NCBI RefSeq assembly: GCF_005116575.1 | Contig: NZ_SWCN01000002.1 | Span: 124,001 to 188,000, forward strand | DNA: 64,000 nucleotides | From: Desulforhopalus sp. IMCC35007 | GTDB taxonomy: Bacteria > Desulfobacterota > Desulfobulbia > Desulfobulbales > Desulfocapsaceae | Reading direction: 5' to 3' | The notes under the pieces: generated by a model | The model's input: only the letters and a program-made list of their open reading frames with translations | Databases searched by the model: none | What the model was told of the DNA's origin: nothing | Part shown: in pieces, positions 42,123 through 50,810 of the stretch | How the letters are laid out: each line of letters opens with the position of its first letter | How positions within the stretch are numbered: the first letter of the stretch is position 1 | Translations under genes and position numbers: made by a program

Positions 42123-43773
42123 CTGTACGTATTTTCTTCATTTCTTTCATTCCAATCATTGCGGCACCAATGGCATTGCCGACTTCGCAGAAATCTGGAA
42201 AAAAGATAGTAGTTTTAAGATTTTTCGCAACCTCGGGTAACAGGTATTGAGCTGCGGCGCCAATCCCAATAAGGGGAGTTTTCAGAGAAAAATCGACTCC
42301 GAGAACCGGATGATCATTTCTCGTAGAGATAAAGGAGGTAAGGGTGTCGCCCCAGAAATGTTTAACGACGTAATCAATAATTAGATTTTCGATCTGTTCG
42401 CGGGTTTTATCCAGTACCTGGAGGGCAAACTGCTCTTTTGATACACCCCGTATGGAACCGAGTATCTCGGCCCCCTTACAGGCGACCTGACGGTCACCGA
42501 TGGATATTGTGCCGAGAACGTGCAGGGCATCTGTGGGGGTGAAACCGCATTCAAAGATAAGCTGCTGCCGTGTGAGCTGTTCGAGTTGTTTGTCGAGCGG
42601 TATTCCGCTAAGGCCGGTTTTTTCACGGATTGCTGCGGGAGTGAGGCTGCCGCTTGTGGCCAGAAGCCCTGTCAGTTCATTTTTACATGGAGCGTTCTGT
42701 ACCCCGGGATACAGTGAAATCAGTTTGTTATTTTCCGCAGCACCAAGCCATGTTTCAACGGCCGGAAGATCTTTGGCAATGGCAAGTGGCGTAACTCTCG
42801 ACGGGCCTACGTACATGGCCCCCTTATCGTCAAGAAAGACATGGCTGTCACCACCTATGCCTCCGGTATGCATGTCGATTGCTTCCACATGGGTTTTCCA
42901 CTGGCCGATCTGACAGCCTTCCTTGCTCATGAGGGGATGACCCTCTTCAATCATGGCAATATCTGTGGTGGTACCGCCAACATCTATCACCAGACAGCCA
43001 GTGGAAGTTTTGCAGTGACTTGCGCCAAAATGTGCTGTACAGGCGGGACCGCTTGCAACGGTGAGCCCCGCCTCCTGTGTGGCTTTTTGGGCTTCAATGG
43101 GTTGTCCATTACCACCTATGACCATTACAGGCGCGTGGAGTTTGAGCCCATCCATGGCGAGCCTGACGCCGCTGATGAATTCCTCCATAACTGGCATGAG
43201 TTTGGCGTGGAGACCGGCGGTGGCCGCCCGTTGTTCCATGCCGGTAAGATTGCTGATTCGGTGGGAGCAGAAGACCGGCTTGGGATCGAGCATGCTGATC
43301 GCTTTTTCCGCCACCATCTCATGGGCTGGATTTTTAATCGACATAGCCGAGCAGATGCCGTAGGCATCCACTTCATTTTTCAGTCCCTCTATGAGTTGGA
43401 CCAGATAATCAAGTTCCAGGGGTTGTTCTTCTTCACCCATGATATTGTGCCCTCCCTTGACAAAAACCACGGCTTTCACGGGGAGGCGGAAGTGCTTTAC
43501 AAAACCGATCACGATAACTGCGACCCTGGCCCCCCTGTTTTCGACCACTGCGTTGGTTGCAAGGGTAGAAGAAACCACGACTTTTACAATCTGTTCAGGA
43601 GTGGCACCACTTGTTGCCAGCAGTTCGGCCAGGGCTTCTCCTGTTGCCACCGAGAGCTTATAGTGGGTGGTTGGTTTTTTGCTGGTGGCCACAATGGCTT
43701 GAGTATTTGTATCAATGAGGACGGCATCGGTGTATGTTCCACCTGTATCAATGCCAATTATAAATTTTTGCAT
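42100..43773 (-). CDS. Hydantoinase/oxoprolinase (HyuA) family protein
   Basis: A 557-residue ASKHA-fold ATPase-like protein. The phosphate-1 loop reads IGIDTGGTYTDAVLID, phosphate-2 reads GCLVIDVGGTTTDIAMIEEG, and TGGIGGDSHVFLD follows. Known relatives open cyclic amides (N-methylhydantoin, 5-oxoproline) with ATP, or activate/carboxylate substrates. No HyuB partner lies nearby, so it is the stand-alone type. It is the first gene of the three-gene overlapping unit; its promoter is in the divergent gap at 43774-43931. Confidence 0.87.
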   Translation of the reverse strand: MQKFIIGIDTGGTYTDAVLIDTNTQAIVATSKKPTTHYKLSVATGEALAELLATSGATPEQIVKVVVSSTLATNAVVENRGARVAVIVIGFVKHFRLPVKAVVFVKGGHNIMGEEEQPLELDYLVQLIEGLKNEVDAYGICSAMSIKNPAHEMVAEKAISMLDPKPVFCSHRISNLTGMEQRAATAGLHAKLMPVMEEFISGVRLAMDGLKLHAPVMVIGGNGQPIEAQKATQEAGLTVASGPACTAHFGASHCKTSTGCLVIDVGGTTTDIAMIEEGHPLMSKEGCQIGQWKTHVEAIDMHTGGIGGDSHVFLDDKGAMYVGPSRVTPLAIAKDLPAVETWLGAAENNKLISLYPGVQNAPCKNELTGLLATSGSLTPAAIREKTGLSGIPLDKQLEQLTRQQLIFECGFTPTDALHVLGTISIGDRQVACKGAEILGSIRGVSKEQFALQVLDKTREQIENLIIDYVVKHFWGDTLTSFISTRNDHPVLGVDFSLKTPLIGIGAAAQYLLPEVAKNLKTTIFFPDFCEVGNAIGAAMIGMKEMKKIRTDESSLCR

Positions 43774-43931
43774 GTTTTTGGGTTGCAGGAATAATCAGTT
43801 TATCGTTATGAAAGAGGCTATGTGTTTTGAGCATAGCGTAAACAGGAAGGAAATACTATCCTGTGCCATATTATACACCCCCCTCTATTTACTAGATTGG
43901 GCAATTTAAACCAAGAGTATGAGAGAGTGAT

Positions 43932-44888
43932 ATGTTAAGAAAACTGTCATTTTTATGTTTGTGTCTGTCAATGATATGTATTAGCGCTCCTATGGGAGTT
44001 TTTGCCGCTACTGATAAGGGTGTTCTCCGGCTGGCGCTGTTGCCCGTTCCGGATGTGCTGCCGGTCTACGTGGCTCTTGAAAAGGGTTATTTTGACGAAC
44101 TGGGCGTGGAGGTGGAAGCGCTTCCTGTTGGCAGTGCGGTGGAGCGCGATCAGTTGATGCAGGCCGGTAAGGCAGACGGCATGATCAACGAGATCTCAGG
44201 GGCTGCTAATTTTAATAGAGAAAAAATCCAGGTTAAAATCATTTCAGTTGCCCGTTCTCCCATTGGCGAGAGCCCGCTGTTTAGAATCCTGGCCGCACCG
44301 GGGAGTGGGATCACATCCGTTGCAGATCTTGCCGATATCCCTATCGGTATTTCTAAAAATACGGTGATTGAATATATTTCAACCCGCCTTCTCACCTTTG
44401 GTGGACTCAAAGAAGAGCAGATTGTCTACAAGTCTGTCCCCGTTCTACCTGAGCGACTGCAGTTACTCCTCCAGGGACAGCTGAAAGCTGTAACCCTTCC
44501 TGACCCGCTGGGGGCTGCGGCCATGGAAGCAGGGGCCGTTGAGGTTATCAATGATCTCAGCAGAAGAGATGTGAGCGCCAGTGTTATCACGTTTACCACC
44601 GAAGCGATTGAAAGTAAGGCGGAACTTCTGAAAAACTTTATGGTTGCCTGGAACCGTGCCGCAGAAGATATCAATACTGATCCGGCCGCCTTTAAAGAGT
44701 TGGTGCTGAAAAAAATCCGTGTTCCTAAAAATATTCAGGAAAAATTTGTCACTCCACCTCTGCCTCTAAAGGCAATTCCATCAAAGATGCAGTGGGATGA
44801 TGTCATGGCCTGGATGATGGAAAAAAACCTTATTTCAGCACCACTCATCTATGAAGAATCTGTCGTTTCAGATTTCTTGCCTCAGTAA
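43932..44888 (+). CDS. ABC transporter substrate-binding protein (NitT/TauT type)
   Basis: A 318-residue exported binding protein: signal peptide 1-25 (GVFAA), then the NMT1/SsuA-like fold (LRLALLPVPDVLPVYVALEKGYFDELGVEVE, GISKNTVIEYISTRLL). This type binds small molecules such as sulfonates, nitrate, or thiamine and other cofactor precursors; the ligand here cannot be read. It is followed by the ATPase (20 bases) and permease (overlapping), then menA, probably as one operon. Confidence 0.9.
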   Translation: MLRKLSFLCLCLSMICISAPMGVFAATDKGVLRLALLPVPDVLPVYVALEKGYFDELGVEVEALPVGSAVERDQLMQAGKADGMINEISGAANFNREKIQVKIISVARSPIGESPLFRILAAPGSGITSVADLADIPIGISKNTVIEYISTRLLTFGGLKEEQIVYKSVPVLPERLQLLLQGQLKAVTLPDPLGAAAMEAGAVEVINDLSRRDVSASVITFTTEAIESKAELLKNFMVAWNRAAEDINTDPAAFKELVLKKIRVPKNIQEKFVTPPLPLKAIPSKMQWDDVMAWMMEKNLISAPLIYEESVVSDFLPQ

Positions 44889-44908
44889 TCGATCTCAGTG
44901 GTAATGCA

Positions 44909-45715
44909 ATGATTGCAGTTGAAAACCTCTGTTTTGCTCATGGTGACGGAGGTCGAATTATTTTTGACAATTTTTCCCTCACCATTCGTCAGGGTGAAGC
45001 TTGGACAGTTATCGGACCTTCGGGTTGCGGCAAGACAACCCTGCTGTTTTTAGTGGCAGGGCTGAAAATGCCTGATTCAGGAAGGATTCTGGTCGGTGGT
45101 GAGGAAATACGTCGTCCACGTCCGTCTACCGGTCTGGTCCTGCAGGATCATGGACTGCTGCCCTGGGCGACCATTTATGACAATACGAAACTTGGTCAGA
45201 AGATTCGACAATTTTACGGTCCCGATGGGAAACATTCTCCGGCAGGGATCAGTTTTGACCATGAGAGAGATGAAGAGCGGATCCACCACTGGCTGAGCTG
45301 GCTTGGAATTGAGCATTTAAAAGAGATGTACCCGAGCCAGCTCTCAAGGGGGCAGAGACAAAGGGCAGCAATAGCTAGGACCCTGGTGCTGGAACCGGAC
45401 CTCCTGCTGATGGATGAACCTTTTTCCGCCCTTGATGCCCCCATCCGAGAAGAGCTGCAGAAGGTGATGAACAGTTTTCACAAACAGTCCGGGCTGACCT
45501 CACTTACCGTGACCCATGACATCGAAGAGGCGGTGGTTCTTGGAGAAAAAATCCTGGTCCTCTCGGAAAATTGCAATAGTGCTCCCCAGGTGGTGGATAA
45601 TCATCTTCTCGGGGCAATGGAAAAGAGAAACAGTACAGAGTTTCGGGAAAAATGCCGGGAATTGCACGATCTGCTCGCTACAAAGCGGGATAATGTAGCA
45701 GAGGAACGGGAATGA
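44909..45715 (+). CDS. ABC transporter ATP-binding protein
   Basis: A 268-residue ATPase of the SsuB/TauB class. Walker A GPSGCGKTT, Q-loop VLQDHGLLPW, signature LSRGQRQRAAIARTL, Walker B LLLMDEPFSALD and the H-loop VTHDIEEAV are all present. It energises uptake with the adjoining binding protein and permease. Its stop overlaps the permease start (ATGA). Confidence 0.95.
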   Translation: MIAVENLCFAHGDGGRIIFDNFSLTIRQGEAWTVIGPSGCGKTTLLFLVAGLKMPDSGRILVGGEEIRRPRPSTGLVLQDHGLLPWATIYDNTKLGQKIRQFYGPDGKHSPAGISFDHERDEERIHHWLSWLGIEHLKEMYPSQLSRGQRQRAAIARTLVLEPDLLLMDEPFSALDAPIREELQKVMNSFHKQSGLTSLTVTHDIEEAVVLGEKILVLSENCNSAPQVVDNHLLGAMEKRNSTEFREKCRELHDLLATKRDNVAEERE

Positions 45716-46464
45716 AAAATAAAGGATCACTCTTTTCAACCCTGGCAGGTGTGCTGATGCTGTTTGTCCTCTGGCAGTTGCTTTCTCTTGTCGTCAATCT
45801 CCCGATACTGCCATCCCCGCTTGAAGTTGTACCTCTTTTTCTCCATGATATGTGCGGGGAATTAGGACTGCATTTTCTGGCCTCCTCGGGCCGGGTGCTG
45901 GCTGCGGTACTGATTGCCACAATATTTGCGGCACCACTTGGCCTGCTGCTTGGCCAGATGCCCAAAATCGACCGGGTGGTGGGGCCGCTTATTGCCATAA
46001 TCTATCCGATTCCAAAAATTATTTTCCTGCCGGTTATCTATGTTCTCATGGGGATTAGTGATTTTTCAAAGATCACCCTCATTGCAATAATCATTTTTTT
46101 CCAGATTCTGGTGGTGGTAAGAGACGAGGCGTCGGGCCTCCGGAAAGAACTCATTCTCTCGGTAAAATCATTGGGTGCGGGACGAAGAGCTCTTTTTCGC
46201 TATGTCTATCTTCCCGCCTCACTACCTGGGGTATTAACCGCCTTGCGGGTTTCTGTGGGAACGGCTGTTGCCGTTCTCTTTATTGCAGAGCAATCGCTGA
46301 CCAGTTATGGTCTGGGCTACTATATTGTCATAGAAACCTATCAGGTACTGCTGTATAAGGAAATGTATGCAGGGATTATGGGAATGGGGCTTCTTGGGGT
46401 GCTGCTCTATTTTGCTATCTACTCCATTGAACGTAAGGTGAGTAAGCACCTTTTTATCCAATAA
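45712..46464 (+). CDS. ABC transporter permease (NitT/TauT type)
   Basis: A 250-residue BPD_transp_1-family permease with about six helices. The EAA loop (SVKSLGAGRRALFRYVYLPASLPGVLTALR) contacts the ATPase, and VSVGTAVAVLFIAEQ follows as in SsuC. It completes the transporter and is followed after 25 bases by menA. Confidence 0.94.
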   Translation: MKNKGSLFSTLAGVLMLFVLWQLLSLVVNLPILPSPLEVVPLFLHDMCGELGLHFLASSGRVLAAVLIATIFAAPLGLLLGQMPKIDRVVGPLIAIIYPIPKIIFLPVIYVLMGISDFSKITLIAIIIFFQILVVVRDEASGLRKELILSVKSLGAGRRALFRYVYLPASLPGVLTALRVSVGTAVAVLFIAEQSLTSYGLGYYIVIETYQVLLYKEMYAGIMGMGLLGVLLYFAIYSIERKVSKHLFIQ

Positions 46465-46489
46465 ATATTTGTACAGGTTGTCTCAGGTT

Positions 46490-47389
46490 ATGCAGCAACA
46501 CAAACAATTCGGGAAATTTCAACTCTGGTGGATGGCTATTCGGCCCAAAACCCTGCCCGCAGCGGTGGGGCCGGTTGCAGTTGGCACAGCAGTTGCCATG
46601 GCAGACGATGCATTTCTTTTTCTGCCGGCACTCGGATGTTTTTTGGGCGCCATGCTGTTGCAGATCGGGGTGAATCTTGCCAACGATTATTTCGATTTTA
46701 AAAATAACATTGATTCCGACGAACGCCAGGGTCCGGTCCGGGTGACCCAGAGCGGCCTGATACCTCCGAGCGAAGTGAAACGGGGAATGATTGTTTCCCT
46801 TGTGCTTGCAGCACTTGTGTTTTTGTATTTAGGGGTTGTGGGTGGTTTTCCTATTCTTCTGGTCGGGATAGTCTCGGTTCTGGCGGCACTGGCATACAGT
46901 GGAGGGCCGTTTCCTCTTGCCTCAAATGGTCTTGGAGAAATTTTTGTTTTCATCTTTTTTGGTCTGGTAGCGGTAGGTGCAACATACTATATTCAGGCAA
47001 AGGTCTTGACGACAATAGCTCTTATGGCGGCCATTCCCCCCGGATTTCTTATTACCGCTATTATGGTTGTCAATAATCTCAGAGATATCGATACGGACAA
47101 AAAGGCGGGAAAGAGAACACTTGCGGTGATGCTCGGCCGTTTTCAAACGATCATGGAGTACAAGGCTCTTCTCTGGGCCAGTTATCTTGTTCCGCTCGTT
47201 ATGCTGATTCTGGGAATGGCAGATGCTTTTATCCTTTTACCGCTGACTACACTACCTATGGCCCGCTCACTTATGATAAAGGTGGAATGTGATCTTGGTA
47301 GTAACCTCAATGAACTGCTGGCCAGTACAGCGCGGTTGTCGTTGATATACAGTCTGATGTTTTCGTTCGGGCTTGTGTACAGGTTCTAA
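46490..47389 (+). CDS. menA: 1,4-dihydroxy-2-naphthoate polyprenyltransferase
   Basis: A 299-residue UbiA-family membrane enzyme that attaches the polyprenyl tail to dihydroxynaphthoate in menaquinone synthesis. Residues 14-40 (WWMAIRPKTLPAAVGPVAVG) and the first Asp-rich motif NLANDYFDFKNNID are typical of MenA; the second is NNLRDIDTDKKAGKRTLAV. I chose the ATG at 46490; a TTG at 46469 is in frame. The ABC genes just upstream may be cotranscribed. A quinone role fits the anaerobic respiratory genes elsewhere in the window. Confidence 0.92.
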   Translation: MQQHKQFGKFQLWWMAIRPKTLPAAVGPVAVGTAVAMADDAFLFLPALGCFLGAMLLQIGVNLANDYFDFKNNIDSDERQGPVRVTQSGLIPPSEVKRGMIVSLVLAALVFLYLGVVGGFPILLVGIVSVLAALAYSGGPFPLASNGLGEIFVFIFFGLVAVGATYYIQAKVLTTIALMAAIPPGFLITAIMVVNNLRDIDTDKKAGKRTLAVMLGRFQTIMEYKALLWASYLVPLVMLILGMADAFILLPLTTLPMARSLMIKVECDLGSNLNELLASTARLSLIYSLMFSFGLVYRF

Positions 47390-47432
47390 CCTCAATGAAT
47401 ACAAATCCCGTGAGGGAATATAAATTAAAAAC

Positions 47433-48245
47433 ATGAATTTTCTTCAAGTAGAAAACAAGAAGTATGTCATCTTTGGCCTGGCCAATAAAAAGTCGGTAGC
47501 CTGCGCAATTGGTAAGACCCTTGTAGAGCAGGGGGCCGAGGTTATCCATGTGGTACGCTCCAAGGAGCGGGTGGCAAATGCGAAAAAACTCTTCCCTGAC
47601 TCTCCCGTTTTTATCTGTGATGTGGAGACGGAAGCAAATATCATCCGGGTAAGAAATGAGATTGAACAGAGCCTTGACAGTAGGAAAAATGAAAAGATCG
47701 CAGGTCTTGTTCATTCAATAGCCTTTGCAAATTATTCGCAAGGGATGAAGCCGTTCCATGAAACCAGACAGGCTGATTTCCTCCAGGCGGTCAATATCTC
47801 CTGTTTTTCCTTTATCAGTATTGCCAACCATTTCAAGGATCTTCTGGCAGAAGATGCATCGGTTGTCACTATTACCATCTCAACGACAAAGATGGCCGCT
47901 GAAAATTATGGTTATATGGCTCCGATCAAGGCGGCGCTTGATTCATCGCTCTGCTTTTTGGCCAAATCGTTTTCCGAGTTTTCACGGGTTCGTTTTAATG
48001 CGGTTGCCCCGGCACTGCTTAAGACCTCTGCTTCTGCTGGAATTCCAGGCTATATTGACAGCTATCTCTTTGCTGAAAAGGCAATTTTGAGAAAAAAAGC
48101 GCTCACCACCCAGGAGGCCGCTGATACTGCTGTATTTCTGTTATCCACCAGATCATCAGGGATTAATTGCCAGACCATTGTGGTAGATGCAGGGATGTCT
48201 GTAAATTACTTTGATAAAGAAATCGTTACTAAAACTGTCAGCTAA
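47433..48245 (+). CDS. FabI-like enoyl-ACP reductase (SDR family)
   Basis: A 270-residue short-chain dehydrogenase of the FabI type: cofactor loop [17 protein letters not shown] (G-x5-S-x-A pattern), [13 protein letters not shown], and the catalytic Tyr-x6-Lys in [16 protein letters not shown]. It ends [17 protein letters not shown] and [11 protein letters not shown], like FabI. It would reduce enoyl-ACP in fatty acid synthesis. It is divergent from E. coli FabI, so a related enoyl reductase role is possible. It lies 44 bases after menA on the same strand. Confidence 0.8.
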   Translation: MNFLQVENKKYVIFGLANKKSVACAIGKTLVEQGAEVIHVVRSKERVANAKKLFPDSPVFICDVETEANIIRVRNEIEQSLDSRKNEKIAGLVHSIAFANYSQGMKPFHETRQADFLQAVNISCFSFISIANHFKDLLAEDASVVTITISTTKMAAENYGYMAPIKAALDSSLCFLAKSFSEFSRVRFNAVAPALLKTSASAGIPGYIDSYLFAEKAILRKKALTTQEAADTAVFLLSTRSSGINCQTIVVDAGMSVNYFDKEIVTKTVS

Positions 48246-48262
48246 AAATATTTGAGGAAATA

Positions 48263-49090
48263 ATGCTCGATTTTACTATTAATGAAGAAATCTGTATCAG
48301 TTGCGGCCAATGTGCCAGTGACTGTCCGTCCATGATTATCAGTATGGAAACAAACCTTCCAACCATAGCTGCAGATCTTGAACAGTTTTGTATCGGTTGT
48401 ATGCACTGCGTTGCAGTCTGCAGCGAAGGTGCTGTCTCTATCCTGGGCTATGGGCCTGAGGAGGGCATCTCTTTGAAAAATGCAGCCGTTGCAGGCCCTA
48501 AAGAACTCGAATTGCTGATTAAGAAACGGCGGACCATCCGCAATTATCAGGACGAAAATGTTGATCCCGCTCTCATTGAAAAATTGGTGGCAGTTGCCTC
48601 CCATTCTCCCAGCGGCCATAATGACCGTGATCTCCTCTATACTCTGGTGGACGATAAAGGAATTATTTTTGACCTCCGGGAGGAGGCCTTTGCAGGTCTG
48701 GGGCGGCTTATTGATGCCGGTAAGCTTCCAGAAGGGATGGAGATGTTTATTGATATCATGGAGGCCTGGAAGACGTCGGGCAAGGACATTTTGTTCCGTG
48801 GTGCGCCCCATCTTCTTGTCGTTTCAGGAGGTATTGACAGTGCCGCCCCACTACAGGACTCAATTATTACTCTTACAACTTTTGAGTTGTATGCCCAGGC
48901 CTGTGGGCTTGGCACTGTATGGAATGGCCTTTTGACCCTGGTTATATCTGAACTGGTGCCTTCACTCAAAACACGACTGGGGATACCCGACAACCACGAA
49001 ATTGGTTACGCTATGGGCTTTGGCCGCCCTGCTCTGAACTACGAGCGAACCATTGAGAGAAAGGCGCCGAAGATCAACAGGGTGGCGTAG
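48263..49090 (+). CDS. Ferredoxin-nitroreductase fusion protein
   Basis: A 275-residue protein with an N-terminal two-cluster ferredoxin domain (CISCGQCASDCP near residue 11 and CIGCMHCVAVCS near residue 46) and a C-terminal FMN-binding nitroreductase fold (KKRRTIRNYQDENVDP, ASHSPSGHN, GYAMGFGRP). The fusion could pass electrons from the clusters to flavin to reduce an unknown substrate. Such fusions are common in anaerobes. It is 17 bases downstream of the FabI-like gene and ends before a strong terminator. Confidence 0.92.
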   Translation: MLDFTINEEICISCGQCASDCPSMIISMETNLPTIAADLEQFCIGCMHCVAVCSEGAVSILGYGPEEGISLKNAAVAGPKELELLIKKRRTIRNYQDENVDPALIEKLVAVASHSPSGHNDRDLLYTLVDDKGIIFDLREEAFAGLGRLIDAGKLPEGMEMFIDIMEAWKTSGKDILFRGAPHLLVVSGGIDSAAPLQDSIITLTTFELYAQACGLGTVWNGLLTLVISELVPSLKTRLGIPDNHEIGYAMGFGRPALNYERTIERKAPKINRVA

Positions 49091-49166
49091 GTGTAAAGTA
49101 CAAGGCTGTCGCCAATCCTTGAAAAAAGGGTGTGGAGCTACAAGAGCTGGAGTGAAATATGACCAT

Positions 49167-49206
49167 AAAAAAAGGGCCGACCACATTTGTGGTCGGCCCT
49201 TTTTTT
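49167..49206. terminator. Perfect bidirectional terminator
   Basis: A 19-bp perfect palindrome arm (seven A, then GGGCCGACCACA) with a TT centre and seven T at the end. It serves the convergent nitroreductase and oadB genes. Confidence 0.95.
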
Positions 49207-49221
49207 GCGCTTAAACTATTA

Positions 49222-50736
49222 TTACAGCAGGGCCAGAAGAACCCCTGCGGCTACAGCCGAGCCAATGACTCCGGAGACGTTTGCTCCCATGGCGTGCATG
49301 ATCAGATGGTTTTGCGGATTGGCCTCAAGACCCACCTTGTTAACGACCCTGGCAGCCATTGGAACTGCAGATACCCCAGCAGCTCCAATAAGAGGATTGA
49401 TAGGGGTCTTGCTGAGTTTATTCATGAGCTTTGCGAGGAGGACGCCCGCGGCAGTACCGATACAAAAGGCAATCATGCCAAGGGCAAGAATTCCAAGCGT
49501 TTCAAGGTTGAGAAATTTATCGGCAGAAAGTTTGGAACCAACTCCGAGCCCAAGAAAAATGGTCACGGTATACATCAGTGAGTTTTTGATGGTGTCAGTG
49601 AGTCTATCAATTACTCCGCATTCTTTTGCCAGGTTCCCCAGCATAAACATCCCTATAAGTGGGGCAGCCGAAGGAAGAAGCAGGGTGCAGATGCCAAGTA
49701 CCAGAAGCGGAAGGATGATCTTTTCAAGCTTTGATACGTGTCGCATCTGTACCATTTTGATCTCTCTTTCCTCCTTGGTCGTGAGCAGTTTCATGATCGG
49801 CGGCTGGATCAGTGGAACAAGAGCCATATAGGAGTATGCTGCAATGGCAATAGAACCCAGGAGTCGTGGAGACAACTGGCTGGAGAGAAAGATAGCCGTA
49901 GGACCATCAGCGCCGCCAATAATACCGATGGCGGCGGCATCTGCCAGGGAAAAATTAATACCCGGAACCAGATCAGAAAGCGCTAAGGCTCCAAGTAAAG
50001 TGGTAAAGATGCCAAACTGAGCGGCACCACCGAGCAGGATGGTTTTTGGATTGGCAATCATCGGTCCAAAGTCGGTGAGGGCACCAACACCCATGAAGAT
50101 TATGAGTGGAAAGACTCCGGTGGTTATACCGACCTCATAAATGTAGTAGAGAATACCACCTGGTTCTGCAATCCCTGCCATCGGTATATTGGAAAGAATG
50201 GCACCAAAGCCGATGGGTACAAGCAGCAGGGGCTCAAATTTTTTAAAAATACCTAAGTACATGAGTACCAGACCGACGAAAATCATCAGGACACGGCCTA
50301 TCCCCACCGTCCAGTCTTTATGGAGCTGGCCGTCAATGATTCCATAGATACCAGTTGTCTTATAAAGATTTTCAAGCAGTTTAGCTATGGGAGGCAGTGT
50401 GGCATCGCTTGTGACAGCTGGTTTTTCCGCTATAATCTGAGATACTTCAATTGTGCCGATTGGATCGTTTGTCTGGATTTTCTGGTATGAAACGACATTG
50501 AGCGAACTTATTTTTCCAGCGGTTCCTGCCCGAAGGACAATTACAGAGCCTTCCGAAGTTTTTAAGGTTGCGATTTCATCTCCGCTGTAGACGAAATCGC
50601 CGGGTTCAACCAGAACCCGTTTTATCTGAGCGTCCGCAGGGGAAACAATTGCCACACTACCATCCTCTGCCTGGGCAAAAGAGGTCCAGGGCACAAGTAA
50701 CCCGAGCAAAACAACCATGAAAATTCTAATTTTCAT
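49222..50736 (-). CDS. oadB: Na+-translocating decarboxylase beta subunit with N-terminal lipoyl-like domain
   Basis: A 504-residue membrane subunit that decarboxylates carboxybiotin and pumps sodium. A signal peptide (1-22) precedes a biotinyl/lipoyl-like beta domain (about 27-100: [40 protein letters not shown]) that lacks the MKM lysine, so it cannot be biotinylated there. From residue 145 comes the OadB core ([57 protein letters not shown]). The N-terminal domain is an addition to the usual 375-435-residue OadB. Third gene of the oad operon. Confidence 0.93.
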   Translation of the reverse strand: MKIRIFMVVLLGLLVPWTSFAQAEDGSVAIVSPADAQIKRVLVEPGDFVYSGDEIATLKTSEGSVIVLRAGTAGKISSLNVVSYQKIQTNDPIGTIEVSQIIAEKPAVTSDATLPPIAKLLENLYKTTGIYGIIDGQLHKDWTVGIGRVLMIFVGLVLMYLGIFKKFEPLLLVPIGFGAILSNIPMAGIAEPGGILYYIYEVGITTGVFPLIIFMGVGALTDFGPMIANPKTILLGGAAQFGIFTTLLGALALSDLVPGINFSLADAAAIGIIGGADGPTAIFLSSQLSPRLLGSIAIAAYSYMALVPLIQPPIMKLLTTKEEREIKMVQMRHVSKLEKIILPLLVLGICTLLLPSAAPLIGMFMLGNLAKECGVIDRLTDTIKNSLMYTVTIFLGLGVGSKLSADKFLNLETLGILALGMIAFCIGTAAGVLLAKLMNKLSKTPINPLIGAAGVSAVPMAARVVNKVGLEANPQNHLIMHAMGANVSGVIGSAVAAGVLLALL

Positions 50737-50769
50737 AACACTATCCCGGTAAGAGCAGAATGAAGAAAC

Positions 50770-50795
50770 GGACCCTTGATTATTTTCAAGGGTCC
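50770..50795 (-). other. Intercistronic hairpin between oadA and oadB
   Basis: GGACCCTTGA pairs perfectly with TCAAGGGTCC around a 6-base loop. Only a weak T-rich stretch follows on the minus strand. It may set the ratio of OadA to OadB by partial termination or mRNA processing. Confidence 0.6.
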
Positions 50796-50810
50796 TGAAA
50801 TTAACAGCTG

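Noticed and set aside
46582-46596. TGGCAC-AGCAG-TTGC, a perfect sigma-54 consensus on the plus strand
   Set aside because: It lies inside the menA coding region, encoding the conserved Ala/Gly/Val-rich helix. No gene start lies just downstream, and menA is read through from upstream. Most likely coincidence.
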